A stretch of DNA of 64,000 nt from Butyriboletus loyo (lineage: Eukaryota; Basidiomycota; Agaricomycetes; Boletales; Boletaceae), in contig JBBPSI010000029.1 in assembly GCA_038093515.1 (NCBI GenBank), positions 62,001-126,000 of the forward strand, read 5' to 3'. Both the position numbers and the translations under genes were made by a program. Below are positions 10,573 to 22,644 of this stretch, one piece after another. The notes under the pieces are model-generated. The model made no database searches. It was not told the origin of the DNA and saw only the letters and a program-made list of their open reading frames with translations. Each line of letters starts with the position of its first letter. Within the stretch, counting starts at the first letter, position 1.

Positions 10573-12849
10573 CGAACTCACGAACGGGAGTCGAGTGCGA
10601 GAGAGGTGCTAGTCCAGACAGCGGAACTTGAAAACTACACCATCACTTCTAACTCCGCCCGGCATGTAGAATTTTCAAGATGCCGTCTGTGGGAACTCGT
10701 CTCATTGTTAGTATTCTTAACGCCTGCCAGTGACAGAACCGGTAAAGTTATATTCCAAATTGCTTGTAATGTATACTAGCAAAAATTCTGTACGTTCCAA
10801 CGACCAACCGAAAATTCTGTACGAAATTAAGCGAGTCTCGAAAGTATTAGCTATGCTGCGCTCAAGCGATTACCCGATATGGTAAGTCGCGACTCGTTTG
10901 CGCTCGAGGCTCTGTTGCACGCGGTAGTGTTGCCGTCGAGACGAAGTAACTTCGAGGTAATTTCGATTCGGTTCGAAAGTGAGCTACATCGTGAGAATTC
11001 GATACACCCGAATTGAGTTGAAGTTACCTCGTTCACTTCGCGAAGTGCCAACGAAGTGTACTGATGTCGTAGCTGCTGTACAAAGATAATCTATGTGCTC
11101 ATCCACCCCTAATATTGATGCTGTCGAGAAAGGATGGACACTGAAGAAAGCCTCAAATCGGCTCCGTGTCAGTCCAAGGCGTAACGTTTCAAGTTGGTAT
11201 CAATTTAATTTGGCTACAACTCTCGAGTCAAAAGCAAGGAATCTGGTCACGGGACACTTCCACTGCTACGGAATACAACACGCTCTCATCCAAGTCCATT
11301 GCAAACCCTGAATGGCACATTTTGAAACCTTTCGTCTGGCCCGTCAGAGCAGCACCAGGTTCACCTGCCATTGGTCATGGTCTTCACTATCTGGCTAACT
11401 GCAAAAGCAGTGGATGAGCCCGTGGCTGGCGGAAAACTTGGCGAGCTTTCGGAACTGTTTGTAAACGAGGCTGATAATGAGTAGTCTTTTCTAAGACGTG
11501 TTTTCATCCTTTTTGTGCTAGTGGGTCACCATATTACAGTACATGTAGACGTGAGTTCTGATTGGCTGGGCTTTCGGCCCACGTAGCCACTCACTTCGAA
11601 GTCCCCCAAAAATACACTCGGTTCGGTTCGATTCGCTTCGCGGCAACACTAGCACGCGGTCGCCTTCAATCGGCTCCTGCGCCCTTGTGCACCCTTGAAA
11701 TGCTTCCTTCGCTCCATATTTAACGTATCGGTCGCTCCGATTCGCCAGATCCGGCCTTGACGCGAGCGGCTCATCCCGGATCGTTGGCCGCTCGTTGCGC
11801 CATCCTTTCCACATCTACGCAATGTCTGGCTCTGCATTCTGACACTCTATCTCGCCCTTGACACCTCTCGACTTCTACAATTTATCGATGGGATCGTATC
11901 GTTGACGCGCGGTTTCATGTTGCCTGCTGGACGTTACAAGTCGCTCTGGTATGTGCGCTTCGTCGTCCTGCATGCATGGACCGTCTGGAGCACTCCAAGG
12001 TGAGTCTTCTTTGCTCCCTTTTCCTACAGCTTCGTTGACGCGTTCTGACACGTTCCGCCGCTTCTTCAGCCGGTTCATATTACCCTCCGTGTGGTACGAC
12101 ACTCCCGACGCATCCGATTCGGCTGGAGGTCTTTATTCCTTTCACTGTGGTGTCGGTCCCCTGCTCTGTGGTTGCACTCCTCTTTGATGAGATCAACCAG
12201 CGAGTGAGCGTTTAACAAGTACATTCTCAAGACGTTTCCTTCGTTTATTCCTGGTTGCGTATACCCCTTCCGTGAACGATATATGGCCTCTCACTCTGTC
12301 ATTAACACCATCATTACTATTGGCAGTTGTTACTCAAGTATTTAATACTCGTAGTGATCGTCATAGAGATATGTTTCACGTCATGGAATAGACACTCATA
12401 TTGCATGCAATCAAGCTGTCATACAACTTGGGTTTCCGCCGTGGCATTTTCGAGTTCTAATGCGTCATGCAAATCTCTTTGGTAATCTGCAGTCGGCCTA
12501 CACGTTCAGGTCATTTAAGAGATGGGCCTTTGCGGTATACGTATACTAGCTAGCTGCGGAGAACTGTCGAACGGGGTCTTATAGCGTAAGTGTTGAATTC
12601 ATTTCCCAAGACATGCGAACCAGCAGACCCTGCGAAACTCAAACGAGCTCGTGCTGGCATGGGACAGCCCAAACACTTTTCCTGACACCATTAGCGGTTT
12701 CGACCCGTGGCGATCAAACAAATGACCGACTTCGCTATCTGGTATGCAGTAACAGTACTTATATTCCAGGCTTGATGTCCCCTCCCACTATTGTAGTATA
12801 ACATCCTCTGGCTCGATACCCCCCCTCACAACATTTTGGGTATCATCGA
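10573..12849. other. Gene-poor stretch
   Basis: No supported coding exons. A loose inverted repeat lies at about 10940-11040: CGAGGTAATTTCGATTCGG on one side and TTGAAGTTACCTCG on the other, suggesting an old hairpin element. A short TTCGGTTCGATTCGCTTCG run lies near 11620. Fragmentary hydrophobic frames near 11950-12190 do not join. Confidence 0.4.
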
Positions 12850-14494
12850 ATGTTTACTCCATCGTGAGTGGAAATTTGGTTGCGAAAATATATTCCTTCC
12901 CTTTCTATACAGGGACATCACCCGAGTGGGCGGCCTCGTAGCTTTCAGTACGTATCCATGCTCAAACACCAGTTCTCCCGTGACGACCCCCCATAGCTGT
13001 CCTCTTCTATGATCAGCTACTCACATTTCCTGCGGAGGTGTGCCACTTTTGGCGACGATCATGTTTCAACGTGGGTTCTGTACTTGTCCTTGCCACTCGC
13101 TACTCTGCCCTATGTTTTCACTTTGCCATCTTGGCACAAGTACTCATGGAGACAAGGCCTGCTGGCGATCCAGTATGTCAGATCACTATGCTTTCTTGTT
13201 TCATTCACATAGGTCTCCAATTAGGTGTGAGTTATCTCATCGTCTATCAAAGCAAAAGAAAACCATGATTGCTTCAGTTGTGATTCCTTGGAAATCGTCG
13301 AGCAAGTTAGTCTCTTGACCATCCAAGCGTTCTGCTCAGGTAAGTGAACGTGTTGTCATCTTAGGTCACATAGGGGGACCCTAGAATTGTACAGCCATCA
13401 TCACGATGCGTGTTTATGCACTCTATGAGAAAAGTCGTCTTATATTGGCCTCCCTGTGCATTCTCGCTGCGACGATCGTCAGCGTCATCCTTGTCAGTCT
13501 GTTCCCGCAGAGGACATGATTGGCTCTTCTAACATGGGATATCTCACACCAGTGGTGCATCTTCTATCCCCCCCCTGGAACGATACGTATCACAAATCTA
13601 TCTGGTTGCATGCAAAGTCTTGACACGTACGCGTGAGTCTGCCCCAGACTCCACCATCATTTCACGCACAAGCTGTGTCTTCATTCTCTCTACAGATCCA
13701 TACGTAGGTGTTCTATCCACTTGTTGAGGAGCTACACGTTGTCAGTCATTGACAACAGGGTTTTTCAGTAAACGCGGCTATCGCATGGAGCGGTCAAGTG
13801 ATATATGATATCGTCATCCTCCTTCTGACTATGTGGAGGTCGCATCGTATTCGGAGCATGGGTGACTGCCGGATTGTAGATATCATGCTCCGTGACGGTC
13901 AGTATCTTACGGTTGATTTGTCTGATTCATGCATTCTGATATATTCTTTACACAGGCTTGATGTACTTTGTGTGAGTGGGCAACCTCTCCGTGTTGTCCG
14001 AAAACTTCACAGTTACGGACAGAATCGTATCTGGCACGAACATTGTAAATGTAGTCGTCGTCTTGGTGAGGTGCCGCGTTCTCAAAACTCGTTGGATTGA
14101 AAGTTGAAACGCTCGCCGCTCAGCTAGCGAGCGTGAGTGCTCAATTAAACTTGACGCTGCTCCGCACGGTGTCAGAACCAGCTAGTCAACACATCACTGA
14201 AACATCCATCCTTATCCTCCTAGCCTCCTTACAAGGTGGTCACCGGCATTCTCGTCAATTCGTAAGTATATTCGCATGGCCCTCTTGGCGCAAGAAACGT
14301 CGACAACCTAACTATATAATTACCTGGCTTCCTCACACAGTTTGAACGTGACAATGGTGTCGCGGTTGGTGTTCAATATACATGATCCGTCCCGTCGGAG
14401 GTCGGAATGGAGGACAGATGACGACTTGCCGATCATTACGACCGCCCTCTCACTCGATAACCTTGACAATTCGAATCTATGGACATCCGAGTGA
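12850..14494 (+). CDS. DUF6533-type multi-helix membrane protein, possibly broken
   Basis: This belongs to the agaricomycete DUF6533 family, integral membrane proteins of unknown function. The start exon is 12850-12863 (MFTPS), then 12913-12947 (DITRVGGLVAF), then 12997 onward with LFYDQLLTFPAEVCHFW and VLATRYSALCFHFAILA. Later exons read CDSLEIVEQVSLLTIQAFCS, AIITMRVYALYEKSRLILA, IYDIVILLLTMWRSHRIRS with IMLRDG, VTDRIVSGTNIVNVVVVL, and a C-terminal exon ending in SRLVFNIHD and TGA at 14492-14494. These match the family's conserved TRY, LRVYALY and RDG positions. The junction near 13170-13285 has no canonical in-frame solution that I could find, so the gene may carry a recent frameshift or a non-standard intron. 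Confidence 0.6.
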
Positions 14495-15071
14495 AAGGGT
14501 GGGATGGTCTTGCGAAGAGGAGAAGGGGATTGCAAGGGATGAGCGTTCGAGCCCACCGCTGGTCGCGATATGTTGGTGAACGTTCGAGCTCGCGCTGGTC
14601 GCAACATGTATTGTCAGAACCACTAGAAACTGTTGTGCGGGCACAATTCGGGCTGTTGGAAACAGGGATAGATATTGAAACTATAGAAATCCAAAGTAGC
14701 CATGCTTAGGAAAGAGACATTCGACATTAGAGGGAAACGGGAACCAAGATATTGGAAGCCGACGAACTTGTAGCGGTTAACTGCAAAGGACAAGTATGGA
14801 GTGCCAGTGCGTGCACGATGCCTCAAGGGCCCGACCCATAAATGTCAATCCCCCGAACCGTCACACACCCACAAATCGGCCTAAATCATTTTCACCATTT
14901 TATTCTACGCATCCTAGTTCTCGTATTATACTACCTACGTTCTGCGAACTTGAACAAAGACAAATAATGCAGTCGTCGGCTTCACTCTCGATGAAGTTGG
15001 CTTTCCGTCACGCCGACTGTCGCTCGCCGATTCAGAGCATATCCCCAGACGTGTCAATCAACACAATCACG
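14495..15071. other. Intergenic with a short tandem duplication
   Basis: No gene seen. At 14548-14613 a block of about 33 bp (CGTTCGAGC...GCTGGTCGC) is repeated twice in tandem with a few changes. Confidence 0.4.
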
Positions 15072-15193
15072 CAGTGTTCTGCCGGTCAGTGACCGCAGGC
15101 CACAGTCACTGTCGCTGAATGCGACTCGTGGGGAAATCGATGAACTTCGCCATCGCTTCAGTTGGTGAACGTTCCCTGACCGGGAGAACACTG
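15072..15193. mobile_element. 122 bp MITE-like element with 18 bp terminal inverted repeats
   Basis: The left end is CAGTGTTCTGCCGGTCAG. The right end, reverse-complemented, is CAGTGTTCTCCCGGTCAG, so the termini match at 17 of 18 bases. The element is too short to encode anything. No clear target-site duplication flanks it. A second, interrupted copy lies in opposite orientation at 17489-17839, which shows the sequence is repeated in this genome. The CAGTG termini resemble hAT-type ends, but without a duplication the superfamily stays open. Confidence 0.7.
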
Positions 15194-16217
15194 GGTATTA
15201 CACACCGCGAATCGAGGCGGGGATTAATGTGACGTGCGATACCGACCGATTGAAATGTATGGCTTAACGCCCATTGAAAGTCTGGTTGGACGGGAAAAAC
15301 GTGCGCCGTAGAATTTTCTTCCGAATGCTATGGCGAAGCGTGAAGATGAGCCGTCGAGAACATACCCACGACGCGGGATGAGGCGTCTTCTGGCATGGCC
15401 AAGCCATCGTGAGGAAAGTAAGTCTGAAACCCGAACAGAAAACGGTTTAGAAGCGGCTCAATGTAGGCCACAAGCTTACCTAGATTCCGGTATCTAGCAT
15501 ATATACTGCCGGCAGTACCAAATGACAATCATTCAGTATTTCTACCTTTTGGTGTAACAGTCACGGATGGCGGTTGGCCTACTTCATACACTCAAGCCTT
15601 TATCCTGCATCCTAAGATGTGAATATCGCGCGATGATGGACTATCGATTGAAATGGATATGGATGATGTGGAGTATATACAAGTGATGGTAAAACGTGAA
15701 TGGTAGGAACATGTGTGGGCGAAAGCCCGAGGCACTGCCAGAGAGAGAGAGCCAGCTGCGAGGGAGGGTGGGGACCGAGCAGGTCGGCGAGTGAAAAGCT
15801 GGCCTTGGATGGAGTGCGACGGACAAGATTAGATAATCAAATGGACGTTGAACCTGCGAGAGGGCGCGGTGGGTGGGTGCGAAAAGCGACGAAGATGCGG
15901 AACTGCCGCACTACGAAGGTATATGCCGCGTGCTGAGTCTGCGAAGTGGCGAGAAGCAAAAGGGACAACGCCACATCGCTAGCTCATGCACGGACTAAAC
16001 TCTAGGAAAGTCACGTGCCTCGACTGGCCTAGAGCGCCATTGATTGCGAGCTTTATGTAATGCTGCTTTATTATAGGTTGCATTCGCTTGCCCGAACGTC
16101 ACGTGAGAGAAGCATGACACGTCAGAATTGTCAGCAAACGCGCGCCACCCTCATTCAACGATCTCGCGAACGCGTTCAATTACTCTCGTCTTGACCCAAA
16201 CGCACCAACAGCAACAG
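15194..16217. other. Intergenic, no gene seen
   Basis: No exon chain or RNA gene is visible. The right part is the upstream region of the acidic-protein gene starting at 16218. Confidence 0.4.
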
Positions 16218-17114
16218 ATGATTCTCTCCAGCTTACATTCCTCCAGTCCTTTCTCTCTTACGTATTCCACACCCAGTCGCTCATCGTACTATTCGGCGCG
16301 GAGTCATCAACCCATGAGCTCCTCGCCTCTCGCGTCTCCGAGTCACTCGTCTCCGACACACGAAGTACAGGAACGGCGACGCGCACAGTATAAATCAATG
16401 ACATCTGCATCCTATCGTTCACCCGTCACCTCAGCCTCCGCAAAACTCCTGTTTCGCGCCGGCAACCAAACGTCAGAGGACCCGCAAAAAGTATTCCTCA
16501 GGGAACGCTTCCAAGCTCGGTGTAGACAACACGCGCAGAAGCTACGCGAGCGTGCCGTGAGCTCGCGGAGAAGCAGTGATAATTCTTTTGATGTATTCAT
16601 GGATTGTGACGACGAAGAGGAGTCGGACGATGTCATTATGCAGGATGAGGTGCGTTGCCGTATATCGGCGTCCCTGTCTGTTCCGCTGACACGGGGTGGA
16701 TGTAACCTAGCTCTTCCGGAGAATCATGCAAAGCACAAACCACAAGAAGAAGCATTCGTATCGTGTGTCATACGCCATCGAAGTCGGCTCTTCGTTTGAT
16801 CCGGACTTAGAGGATGCCAGCACGTGGGAAAACGAACTGCAAGGTAAGTTTGGTCAGGAGGTATCGGGTGTCTACTTATTCGCGTTTCAGACCAAAAATC
16901 GAGTAGCACGGAACCAACCCCCGATGACTTGGAGGAAGAAGAACTTCTTGAATATGCTGAGCGATATACGGCGCTCGCGGACTTTGCAGAATTAGACCTC
17001 GCCACCGACGACTCAACCGCACTAAGTGATATCGATGACACGTCCCCCGATGTGCCACGTCAAACGTTTCAGCCACGGGAGGTGTATCAGGTAAATGATA
17101 CGGACATGTCATGA
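16218..17114 (+). CDS. Conserved-looking acidic protein of unknown function
   Basis: Three exons (16218-16649, 16711-16843, 16891-17114) give 262 residues with clean phase at both introns. The N-terminus is Ser/Pro-rich. The middle, EDPQKVFLRERFQARC then KLRERAVSSRRSSDNSFDVFM, is basic and helical, followed by an acidic DCDDEEESDDVIMQDE. Exon 2 encodes LFRRIMQSTNHKKKHSYRVS then YAIEVGSSFDPDLEDASTWE, and the C-terminus is again acidic with LLEYAERYTALADFAELDLA. The sharp alternation of charged helices and a Ser-rich tail suggests a nuclear or scaffold protein. I do not recognise the family. The start is taken at the first in-frame ATG; a later Met in the Ser-rich region is possible. Confidence 0.7.
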
Positions 17115-17488
17115 TCATTTCCCGCGCTGGTGGTTGTACGTATGTATGTATGTTAATATTCTAGTTACTGCTCTCGGTATCGGAACATAGTCTGGTGACC
17201 GCAATGACATCGATTGGGCCTGGTCAGAGATAAGATCCGGACAACATTTCTGGCAAGCGCTTAAGGACAAGATCTGACAAGTACTTGATCGATTGTTGTT
17301 ACACACAAACGATGTACAAATCACTCCAAGCACACACAATATCTAAATCATATATTGGCGCTATCGGCGCTACTGATAAAGGTGTTGCTACGGTGGCAGT
17401 GCCCTGATAGAAAGTAGGGGCTGGTAGAAGGCTAGAAGCTCGTCCTCGACGACCCGCCATCGCGCGGCATGCGATGCGTGAGTGATTG
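17115..17488. other. Intergenic, no gene seen
   Basis: This is the 3' flank of the acidic-protein gene. It contains a short ATGT repeat near 17142-17154. Nothing else is supported. Confidence 0.4.
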
Positions 17489-17839
17489 CAGTGTTCTGCT
17501 GGTCAGGGAACGTTCATCGAAGTCAGGGAACATTCACCGGTGAACTTTCCCATGAAGCCAGATGCACTGAATGTTTGCAGTGCCAGAAGTCGCAACTGGA
17601 TATTATATGAAGCGAGTGCCAGTGATTAATGTCCAAGCTCGGGAGTCGGGAAAATGATGGTTCTGATAACTGCCAGTGATGATAGATCGATAAGGGCTAT
17701 GTATGTATTGCCAGGAAACTGCTGAAAGTCACGTTCAACTGAAACGATGGTGAAGTTCATCGATTTCCCCACGAGTCGCATTCAGTGACAGTGGCTTGCG
17801 GTCACTGACCGTACTGACCAGTCGACCGGCAGATGTCTG
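17489..17839. mobile_element. Second MITE copy, inverted and interrupted
   Basis: It starts CAGTGTTCTGCTGGTCAGGG and continues like the reverse complement of the 15072-15193 element through GAACGTTCA. About 225 bp of unrelated sequence intervenes. The element resumes at about 17743 with ACGTTCAACTGAAACGATGG and runs to GGTCACTGACC and a degraded right end. A 17 bp insertion also splits the right terminus. The body shared with the first copy is about 110 bp at roughly 90 percent identity by eye. Confidence 0.65.
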
Positions 17840-18251
17840 TCATGCGCGAGAGACTTACCACATATCACATGGTACCACTGGTGGGCATCGGGAGAATCGG
17901 CATCATACATTAGGGTTGTGAAGCCCGTGTATCCCAGTGTCCGGCTAATAGAGTCTCGATTGTCCCCGCTGTCTGCCCGAACGGGAGAGTATGCTGTGCA
18001 ATCACTGCGGAAACAAAAAAGTAGCTAGGCAACCAACTGTACACTGCTGTCTGTTGTAACTATACTCCTATGATAACTGGACACCAGATGGACCTAGTCG
18101 CCGCAATCTGAACGTCGCCGGTTACTTTCACTATCCAACCTCGGCCGTGCACTAGATTTCGACCCGGCCAGCTATCCCGACGTCCGCTTTTGCATTTGAA
18201 TACACCGTATGTTTTCAACTTTTTTTTTTCAAGTCTTTCCTTGCTACTAAT
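17840..18251. other. Intergenic, no gene seen
   Basis: Upstream region of the small gene at 18252. A T-run lies at 18221-18230. Confidence 0.4.
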
Positions 18252-18618
18252 ATGTCTTTAGACAATACCTTGGCAAAGCTACTCGAGAACAAGCTCGTTC
18301 TCGAGTTACCACCCAAGCACAACGTGATTTATCGTTGTACATGCATGCCCGACCTCCCGGGCCCCTCGGTATGTCTTTTTTTCATGACCATGTATGATAT
18401 TTAATAGTTCGCATAGACGATCGAAATCAGGCCTTCACCGAGCTTTTTTCCGTCCAACATGACACCGCAGCCACTTGACGACAAGACCTTGGTCAATATT
18501 ACACCACCAACTCTCGTACCAACCGTTCAGAAAGGTGAAAAAGAGAACGGTATGTACTTCTATCTCGTTCGTTTACCTGATTTTCAATCTCACCTTCACA
18601 GATCTTGACTCAAAATGA
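18252..18618 (+). CDS. Small protein of unknown function, three exons
   Basis: Exons 18252-18368, 18417-18549 and 18602-18618 give 88 residues: MSLDNTLAKLLENKLVLELP at the start, CTCMPDLPGPS at the first junction, then a Pro/Thr-rich tail ending ENDLDSK. Both introns have strong signals (gtatgt...gcatag and gtatgt...tcacag) and keep phase, which is better evidence than the bare frame. The family is unknown. The gene might extend further if the last exon is misplaced, since 18620-18830 keeps some open frames. There is no signal peptide or membrane segment. Confidence 0.5.
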
Positions 18619-19850
18619 CGGGAGGGAAGCTGAGGGGTGTTCAAGTTGGACGTGGCGGTGCGTCCGTAATCATGAAGACTCGCAGGACCGACGGATTGCG
18701 CTCGTGAAATGGAGTCTGCAGGGGAGACGGTGTTGGTCTTTCGCTAGGAACAGGGTCAGCTTTTCGTGTTATGGCTATTCAATAGGCAGAACTCACGAAT
18801 ATCCAGGTTGATGAAAGCCTGTTGACACAGGTGTCTCGTTCAACAACACAGAGTGTGTGTTAGTATTTCCGGTTGGATCCATGGCAGCTCTTTGGTCATA
18901 CGAGCCTAAGCCAGATCCCCCCTGCTGGGAAATGTAAGTCGACCTTGTTTGTTAATGTACATGTATTAATTCACCACATTTTGCAACCCAGGTTGCCTGC
19001 ATCGGAGGACGCTAAGCTCGCCGCCATGTCCGTGATGGTCGGTTTGAGTTGGTAAGCCTACTGGGACAAGATTACTTATCTTGAACCGCAAGCTACAACT
19101 TAAGTAATGACAGCGTGTGTACAACATTTGAACGCCATATTCATTCCTAGCGATGTATCCGTTAGACACGCACGACAGATGCCCTTCCCGTAGGAGCGTA
19201 TAAAGGTATGGGAATATTACTCAATGAGAACGTCCGACATATATGCTCTGTAGGACAATGGACAAGGGTATATAAAAAAGGCATGTTTTGGGTTGCGCTC
19301 CTGGAATCTTGAACTTGCCAGTAATGGACTTGAGATCACTGGCAAAGTGATCACTTGATTTTCGACTACCATACGGCGCGTCGTCGACATCGCAAAAGGT
19401 ACCCTTGAAACAGGCCAGGTAACCTAAGCACGAACCGTGAGTCTAGAAACGACCTTATATCCCTTGCGATCTCATATGCGGTGGCAGCTGGTGAGAACTC
19501 GGTGACTTACCCTGCATCCAGCCAATAATCTTTATTTGGTCGAGCAAAAATAAAAGCGTTTGCGCCGATATTTTGGCCCCCTCCGAATTACTTTTTTCTT
19601 CCTAGAGACTGCCATAGCCTGTCGTGCTGAACAGCACCAAGGCTCTGAGGAGTGTAGTCCCGTTTTATGCGAGCGCCCACTACTAGAAATATTCCCACCA
19701 TCCGCAAAGTTCTGTGGAGATCTGAGCAACTGATACGGTGATTCGAGGCAGTGCTTCCGTGTGCTATTAGGTATTTCGTCGTATTCCTCTCACGACCCTT
19801 GCCGCTTTGATCTACTTTGATGCGGTCATAAAATGCCTTGCATCTCTGAC
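18619..19850. other. Intergenic, no supported gene
   Basis: About 1.2 kb with only short unlinked frames. A frame starting at 18873 (MDPWQLFGH) does not extend by splicing. Confidence 0.4.
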
Positions 19851-22011
19851 ATGCCACCCCAAAGTGCTAATGTGTTTGCAGAGAACAAAAATGTGAGTTT
19901 GGGTTTAATGGGTAACCACCGCCGTACATAAAGGTGCCATTTCCATATCCCTGTGTGCTAATTTCCCCCGCATGTTTTCCATATCCCCCCATCGTCGAGA
20001 CTGGTGAGGTCTTTCGAGATTTTCTCTACGACCGTTCACTCATAGCCCTCAGTGCTGCAAAGCAGCAGGAGCGTCAGCAACAGATTGATGCCCTTCCAGC
20101 CTCCTTTTCGGAGAGTTGCACCGAAGAAGACAACACGATTCTCGATTTCTCTTTGCGTGAACTCGTACAGCGCCATGAGGCTGGTATCCTGTCTACGCCA
20201 GCGATATTGGAAGCCTACGGCAAGAAAGTCGTGTCCGCTCAGAAAGCGACCAATTGTCTAGCTGCCGTCATGTTGCAGGAGTCCGCGGTCTCGAAGCTGC
20301 TGCCGGGATCGTCGACGCACCGCGACCATAAATCAGGCACCCTCGAACGCACTCGCCTGTTGTCTGGTGTTCCCGTCAGCATCAAAGACTGCATAGACAT
20401 CGAAGGTTATGATACGACAGTGGGATATTCGTCAAGAGTAAATAAACCCGCGTCTTCCTCCGCTGCCATCGTCCGACTTTTGCGGGATGCCGGGGCGATC
20501 ATACACGCGAAAACGGCGACACCTCCTGGACTCATTGGCATCGAAACCTCCTCCGATCTCTTTGGTCGCACAAGCAACCCATACAACGCAAACTTTGTGA
20601 GTGGCGCTTCGACAGGTGGTGGTGCCGCTCTTTTGGCCAATCGAGGTAGCCTCATTGAGATCGGCACCGATCTTGGAGGAAGCGTCCGATGGCCGGCGCA
20701 TTGCTGCGGTATATATGGAATGCGGTCGTCTATTGGCAGGTTTCCAAGCTTGGGTGCATTGGAACCACTCCCTGGTCTGGAATTTGTCGGTACTTCTTGT
20801 TCCCCGATGGCAAGACGCTTGGATGATCTGGAAGAATTCTGGAAGCGGGTCATGTCCATGAATCCATGGAATTATGATCACATGGTGAATGCGATAGTGC
20901 CTGCCAAGGGTGCGCTCTAACATCTGATGCTATGGCAGTGCATCCCATTACCTTGGAGGCAAGTTGACTTGCAAGACAAGAAATTACGATGGGGAATCAT
21001 CTGGGAAGACGGTGCGTGCGAGTACTTCATTATTGTCAGAATTGTGAATTTATTTTGGAGGGTAGGGCTTATACCACCGACCCCAGCCTGCCGTCGAGCT
21101 TTGGAATGGGTTTCGGATGCACTGACAAAACAAGGGCACGAAGTCGTCGACTTGTGAGTGTTTTCGAATCCGTTCCATGTGATGCGTGAACTATGTACCT
21201 CGCCAGCACCCCACCATCCATCGTAGAGGGCTTCGGGATCGGCTTACAATTGTGCTTCTCTGACGCGGGTGAGCGTCGCCTTCCTGCTTATTCCGCATGA
21301 TTCTAATCCTGCCAAAGGGGCCGGGCTTTTCAAACCCTTGCGTAAAGATGAAAAATTGGACGCTGTCATGAGCGGCTCCAGGTCCCTCCTGGAAATGCCG
21401 TTGTTCATCAAAAAGATAATCGCCATGCTTACTCGCCACCTTATGGGAGATGAAATCTGGGCATCTTTGATTGAGAAGTTGCACCCCAAGACGGCGTCCG
21501 AGGAGCGGGAACTCGTCGTCGCTCGGGATGAATACCGAGCACGATGGCATGATGCTTGGGAAGCGGAGGGCTTGGACTTTGTCCTCACTGTGCCTCATCC
21601 CATGCCGGCCATACCGACAGGGTCAGCCGAAAAGGTCACGCTGATCTCCGCTGCGCTGTGTATGATATGTAACATCGTGTGTATCGGACCTCCGCCTCCG
21701 CCCCCTCGCATGACTGACCATGTGACCTCCCACAGGTCGACTACGTTGCCGGGGTTCTTCCGGTGACCTATGTGAACAGAGAGTCGGATGCGCTTCCCGA
21801 AGATTTCCAGACGAGCAAGGAATACAAGCGATTGGGTGTGCCTGCCAAAAGCGCGTATTCTGTCTATGATGCAGCAGCAATGGATGGGTTGCCCGTGGGT
21901 GTGCAGGTGATCGGCCGCCGGTTTGAAGAAGAACGGGTTTTGCAAGCGATGAAGGTCGTCGAAAGCGCGCTCGAGGGATGTGGCAGGAAGTTCACGCCCA
22001 GGGCCTTCTAA
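19851..22011 (+). CDS. Amidase-signature hydrolase (fungal acetamidase/FAAH-like)
   Basis: This is an amidase-signature Ser hydrolase that cleaves C-N bonds of small or fatty amides. Seven exons (19851-19892, 20009-20896, 20939-21011, 21066-21153, 21207-21268, 21318-21676, 21736-22011) give 595 residues, normal for the fungal group. The catalytic Lys is in LLSGVPVSIKDCIDIEGYDT. The cis-Ser is in SGASTGGGAALLA, where the usual SS pair is ST. The nucleophile is in IGTDLGGSVRWPAHCCGIYG. C-terminal exons carry VAGVLPVTYVNRE and MDGLPVGVQVIGRRFEEERV, the family's product-side motif. Exon 1 (MPPQSANVFAENKN) is the least certain, because the following open frame has no in-frame ATG. No signal peptide is seen, so a cytosolic enzyme is likely. 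Confidence 0.88.
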
Positions 22012-22644
22012 GCGCACTGTTTCATGAACTTATCGAAATCAGTGACATACTATCCCCTTGATATTAATTAGTTGCCCTTATCGATTACAGCGCCACCCCG
22101 TGTAGCGTGTCGCGGTCCCGAGTGTACGATATGCTGTACAGGTGTAGGTCCACGACAATTTGAAAAAAAATTGTTCAAGATTCTGACATTTGTCGCGCCA
22201 CTGATCTACAAGAAAACCATTTGAGCATCACAGGCTGCCAATCAGCGTTTCAGAAAAGCCTTGGGACCCTTTATTTCCTTGTCTGCTAGCCGTTCTCCAA
22301 TCGCAGCTCTCGTGGCAGAGTCGTCGAGCGATAACGTTGTCTTGCGGACGAGTTGTGGATAATAGGCCAAGGGTAGGACCTAGGTAGGGCTTGTTGTTTC
22401 ACGAGGACTCGCCATGTCGCGTTCAGGGATGCATGATATCAATGGATTTTCGCCGTTTGAGAGATGAGGCCTGAGATATCTGACTCGCTAGCTCGTGTGT
22501 CACTATGGTGAAGGGTGCCAGTGGTAACAATACTCCCATGGCAGCCTTCACTGCATAAATTATATTGCAAAGCTGTTAGATAGGTCAGCACGGTTCGGGG
22601 ACTTCCCATTTGTTCTGATCTATCGACATTTGATTAGGCATGGA
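22012..22644. other. Intergenic, no gene seen
   Basis: 3' flank of the amidase gene. The boundary with the NACHT relic is set where similarity to the intact gene at 54-58 kb begins. Confidence 0.4.
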
